NCBI RefSeq assembly: GCF_036850765.1
Contig: NC_089501.1
Location: forward strand, 17,398,997 to 17,462,996
Source: Saccopteryx bilineata
Lineage: Eukaryota; Chordata; Mammalia; Chiroptera; Emballonuridae
Length of the DNA stretch: 64,000 nucleotides
Direction of reading: 5' to 3'
Below are positions 60,449-64,000 of the stretch, in pieces (the stretch's first letter is position 1; each line of letters opens with the position of its first letter). The notes under the pieces were generated by a model that saw only the letters and a list, made by a program, of their open reading frames with translations, searched no databases and was not told the origin of the DNA. The translations under genes were made by a program, and so were the position numbers.

Positions 60449-60530
60449 TTAAATTTATGGGGGTGATGCTGGTTAACATAATTATACAGGTTTCAGGTGT
60501 CTAATTCTAAAACGTATCTCTGTACATCAT
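60449..60530 (-). mobile_element. Old L1 3' UTR fragment, minus
   Basis: GGGGGTGATGCTGGTTAACA and AATTATACAGGTTTCAGG, antisense L1 3' UTR. Confidence 0.55.
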
Positions 60531-60789
60531 ATTATCATTCTTTTATTAAAATATAGTTGCTACTGTATGTCATTTAATTATCCCCTTTCTTTTCTTAAAA
60601 TGTTTGTTTCTGTATACTATGCACACAACTTTCTAATTTTGAACCTATACTATTAGGAGTGCATTTTAAATTATGAAGACATGAAGATAATTCGTCAGGA
60701 CATGGACATAATTTAATGTCTAAAAAACAGAAATTATCAAGGTTTCACAAGAAGCTGTATCAGTGAATAAATAAAAAATTAAAGCCAAT

Positions 60790-61015
60790 AAGTACATGAA
60801 AATTTAATATCAAAATTAATGAAAACAGTCTTGTAGAATAAGGGTAGGAGAAGGTAGAAGAGGGTATAGGGGATAAATGATGACAAAAGAAGACTTGATT
60901 TTGGGTGGTAAACACACAACATATAGATGACATATTATAGAATGTATAGCTAAAATACATAATTGTATTAAGTAATGATATCCCAATAAAACAATAAAAA
61001 TTTTAAAAACGGAGA
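60790..61015 (+). mobile_element. Old L1 3' UTR fragment
   Basis: GGGGATAAATGATGACAAAAG, AGACTTGATTTTGGG and TAATGATATCCCAATAAAAC match the L1 3' UTR seen at 27141-27870. Confidence 0.65.
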
Positions 61016-61104
61016 CTGTTCCAACAACAAAAGATCAGTATTTGTAGTTGAAAAGGCTAAATTTCAACATACTTAAATGCAATTAAAGTAATAGCAGTAT
61101 GTCT

Positions 61105-61352
61105 TTTTTATTCTTTTAATTAAAGACAGACAGGGATATACTGATAGGATCCCAGTGACCCCTTGCTCAAACCAGTGACCTTTGAGCTCAAGGCAGAGAC
61201 CATGGGATCATGTTAATGATCTCACACTCAAGCCAGCAACCTTGTACTCAAGCTGGTGAGCCCTCAATTAAGCCAGCAACCTTGAGGTTTCAAGCCTGAG
61301 TCCTCAGCATCCCAGGTTGACACTCCATCCACTGCATCACCAGCTGATCAGC
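61105..61352 (-). mobile_element. Family B SINE, minus, diverged
   Basis: Reverse B copy with CTCAAGCCAGCAACCTTG units; AGCAGTATGTCTT/ATCAGCATGTCTT flank it. Confidence 0.8.
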
Positions 61353-61369
61353 CATATCAGCATGTCTTA

Positions 61370-62298
61370 CGAATTATGGTAAATATGTTGGCATCATTAG
61401 AATGGAACTACAAATCCCATGAACTTTATTGTTCATTCACTAAATGATGCACAACTCCAGAGACAGGGAATATGATAATCTTGTTCTTCGGTCTCCTCTC
61501 TAATTTAGAAACTTTATTAACATTTGTTTCCTTATTGACCAAAATCATTGTAATGATTAACTCTTTTTTAAACAGTAGCCTGCAACTATAAAATGTGTAA
61601 AATAAGCTTATATATATAGTACTTATCAAAAAGCCATTTCTACTCCCCAAATATTAATACCTAAACATTGCCAATGGTTTGCATTTTCACTTGTGATTTT
61701 TTTCTATAAAGTACCAAAATTTATGCAAACAGTATATATTTAATAGAGTGACTTAGATACATGGTCCTCTCCTAAGAACATAATATGGTCCTCAGAGACA
61801 CTTGATCAACACAGAGAACTCTAATGATTAAATACATTCTTAATACTGAAATCATTCAGAACTGAAAATTTACAAACTGTGAAAAGCGAGTTCTAACTGG
61901 ATTTTGCTTCAGTTTTCTATGACATCCTCCTTTTCTCATTCAATTTGTACACAAAAAAACTATTCATGTCGAAGCAAAAAAGAAAAATAAACTATACCAA
62001 CATATTATATTTCACATATTATAAACTTTAAAATGATGTTTTCTCATATAGGAGTAATGTTAACTAAAAATATCCAATTAAAAATATCTAAACAATCTGA
62101 CTGTAAAGATTTTAATATTATTTGGTGCATTCTATTAAAGGGAATGATTCTATTAAAGGGAATGACCATGAAACTTATTCTTTTATATAGTATTTGAAAG
62201 AGAATGTTTGCTAGGCAGAAAATCAATTTCCTATCAGATAAGTAGAAATGCAGTAGAGAAATCAGTGAAGATACTAAAGCTATAAAAGATTAAATTTA
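61370..62298. other. Unassigned AT-rich sequence
   Basis: Nothing supported. Confidence 0.5.
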
Positions 62299-62640
62299 GG
62301 CCCTGGCCGGTTGGCTCAGTGGTAGAGCGTTAGCCTGGCATGCAGAAGTCCCGGGTTCAATTCCCGGCCAGGGCACACAGGAGAAGCGTCCATCTGCTTC
62401 TCCACCCCTCCCCCTCTCCTTCCTCTCTGTCTCTCTCTTCCCCTCCAGCAGCCAAGGCTCCATTGGAGCAAAGATGGCCCGGGCACTGGGAATGGCTCCT
62501 TGGCCTCTGCCCCAGGCGCTAGAGTGGCCCCGGAGGGGCAGAGCATCGCCCCCTGGTGGGCGAGCCGGGTGGATCCCGGTCGGGCGCATGTGGGAGTCTG
62601 TCTGACTGTCTCTCCCCGTTTCCAGCTTCAGAAAAATGCA
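62299..62640 (+). mobile_element. Family A SINE with an internal deletion
   Basis: Intact head and end, but about 28 bp missing in the body after GCGCTAGAGTGG (near 62529). Confidence 0.92.
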
Positions 62641-63289
62641 TACCTTTTATGTGCTATAAAACCTTTTATGTGCTATAAAAACATAAAGTATCACTTTGCA
62701 AATGACAAAATAACTATAATGAAAGTGTTTATTTCATGAATGATATCTCCAGAAGTTGAGCTCAAGGAGTTTTCTAACTGTAGTCATTCAAGCTCTAAAG
62801 AATGAGTCAGTTCAGAAATTTTTCCAGGTGTGAGTAAATATTTCTAAACTTATATCAGATTAGCCTTGAAGAAATTCCCAATGTCCATGGACAAAGACTT
62901 AGAAGATAGTGTTTGATGGTGAGAAATATAAAGGTAGAAAAAAAAGATATTAATTCATTTGTTCATTCAATAAATATTTGCTACTACCTACTATCTGAAG
63001 CAGACAGCATCTCTGACTCATGGAAGTTACATTCTAAGCCAGCAGTCAGTGAACAAATATATATGCTCAGAGTATGGTATAAGTGCTGTTACAGAAATAA
63101 ACAAGGAGCCAGAAGTGATAAGCAAGGAAAGCAGTACATTTTAGATGAGGTGGAGATAACTTCTCTGAAGGGGTCAACATTCAGGCTAAGCTGAAAAGGT
63201 TTAGAAGGGACTATCTATACGAGAGCAGAAATCGGTACTCCTGGAATAGGGCCCATCAAGAGCAAAGGCTCAGAGGCATAAATTTAATG
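62641..63289. other. Unassigned sequence
   Basis: ACCTTTTATGTGCTATAAAA is repeated in tandem near 62643-62682; otherwise nothing supported. Confidence 0.5.
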
Positions 63290-64000
63290 TATTTCAAGAT
63301 GTGAAAGAAGTTTGCAAATTATATAGCTAATAAGAGAAATATCTAGACTGTATAAAGAACTCTTACAATTCAATAATTAAAAGACAAATAACCCAATTAA
63401 ACAATGGACAAAGGATCTGAATAGCCCTTTCACTAAGGAAGACATACAAATAGCCAATAATGACATGAAAAGATGCTCAACATTATTAGTAATTGAGAAA
63501 ATGCAAATCAAAACTACAATGAGACAACATTTCACATCCAGTAGGATGGCTAGGGTCAACAGTCAGATCACAACAAACTATGATGAAGTAGAGAAAGCAG
63601 AACCCTCACACTCTGTTGGTGGTTATGTAAAAGGGTGGTGTGAATATTTTAGAAAATATTCTAAATATTCGAATGAAGCAGTTCCTCTAACTATTAAACA
63701 TAGAATTACCATATAATTCATTTATTCTACTTCTAGGCATATACTCTGGATAAATGAAAAGATCAGTGCATGCAGAAACTTGTATAGGACTGTTTATAGC
63801 AGTACTATTTATAACAGCCAAAAAGGTGGAAACAATCCAAGTGCCCATCAGCAGACAAATGTATAAATTGTTATAGTTATACAATGAAATATTATTTAAC
63901 CATAAAAAGGAAAGAATTACTTATACATGTTACAACATGGATGGACCTTTAAAACCTTATGCCAAGGAAACTAAGCTAGTTACAGAGTACCACATGCTAT
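63290..64000 (+). mobile_element. Old L1 ORF2 C-terminal fragment, continues past the window
   Basis: CTGTATAAAGAACTCTTACAA, GGACAAAGGATCTGAATAG, GAGACAACATTTCACATCCA and AAGTGCCCATCAGCAGAC are ORF2 3' landmarks. Multiple stops and frameshifts; the right end is cut by the window. Confidence 0.85.

Overview
The window is AT-rich mammalian nuclear DNA, almost certainly from a bat. Three tRNA-derived SINE families with bat-type heads dominate it, called A, B and C here. A begins GGCCCTGGCCGGTTGGCTC (VES-like). B begins GCCTGACCAGGCGGTGG. C begins GCCTGACCTGTGGTGGCGC and resembles the SINEs I associate with horseshoe bats and relatives. Bat is a confident call; Rhinolophidae-like is only a guess. 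There is no prokaryotic-style gene density, CRISPR array or functional tRNA gene.

Host gene: the supportable host coding sequence is a set of small exons on the minus strand. They form the 3' end of one gene, in transcription order 58680-58648 (tentative), 51899-51774, 42592-42509, 18506-18437 and a terminal exon 16310-16178 with its stop codon. All have GT/AG borders and matching phases, and read as one continuous helical, charged C-terminus ending SSLHILFE. I could not name the protein. A possible 39-nt phase-preserving cassette exon lies at 35126-35088. Nearly everything above 16.3 kb is therefore intron of this gene. Below about 16 kb I see 3' flank made of repeats and unassigned sequence.

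Layout: 1-16 kb is 3' flank with SINEs and old L1 pieces. 16-18.5 kb holds the last two exons and a mariner-like MITE carrying a SINE. 19.07-27.87 kb is a Russian-doll nest: an old L1 3' end split by an LTR, which is split by a young 7.6-kb full-length L1 (minus strand) with intact ORF1 and an ORF2 broken by one extra base in a homopolymer; an A SINE landed later in the outer layer. 29.5-38.4 kb is an endogenous-retrovirus cluster: four same-family, same-orientation LTRs and one internally deleted class I-like provirus with nucleocapsid and protease remnants. 39-41 kb is an internally deleted L1. 42.5 kb is an exon whose splice donor was duplicated by a SINE insertion. 43-48.6 kb has an old antisense L1/HAL1, a minimal MITE, a hAT element and SINEs. 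50-56.4 kb has an exon and several SINEs, including an 88-bp head-only tRNA-like copy. 56.4-58 kb is an old L1/HAL1 with a nested MER5A. 59-64 kb has more SINEs and an L1 ORF2 fragment running off the end.

Nothing here looks like a new multi-gene system. The features most worth following up are the unidentified gene end with its NAGNAG acceptor and duplicated donor, the nearly intact L1, the cluster of sense-oriented LTRs, and the MITE and hAT elements.
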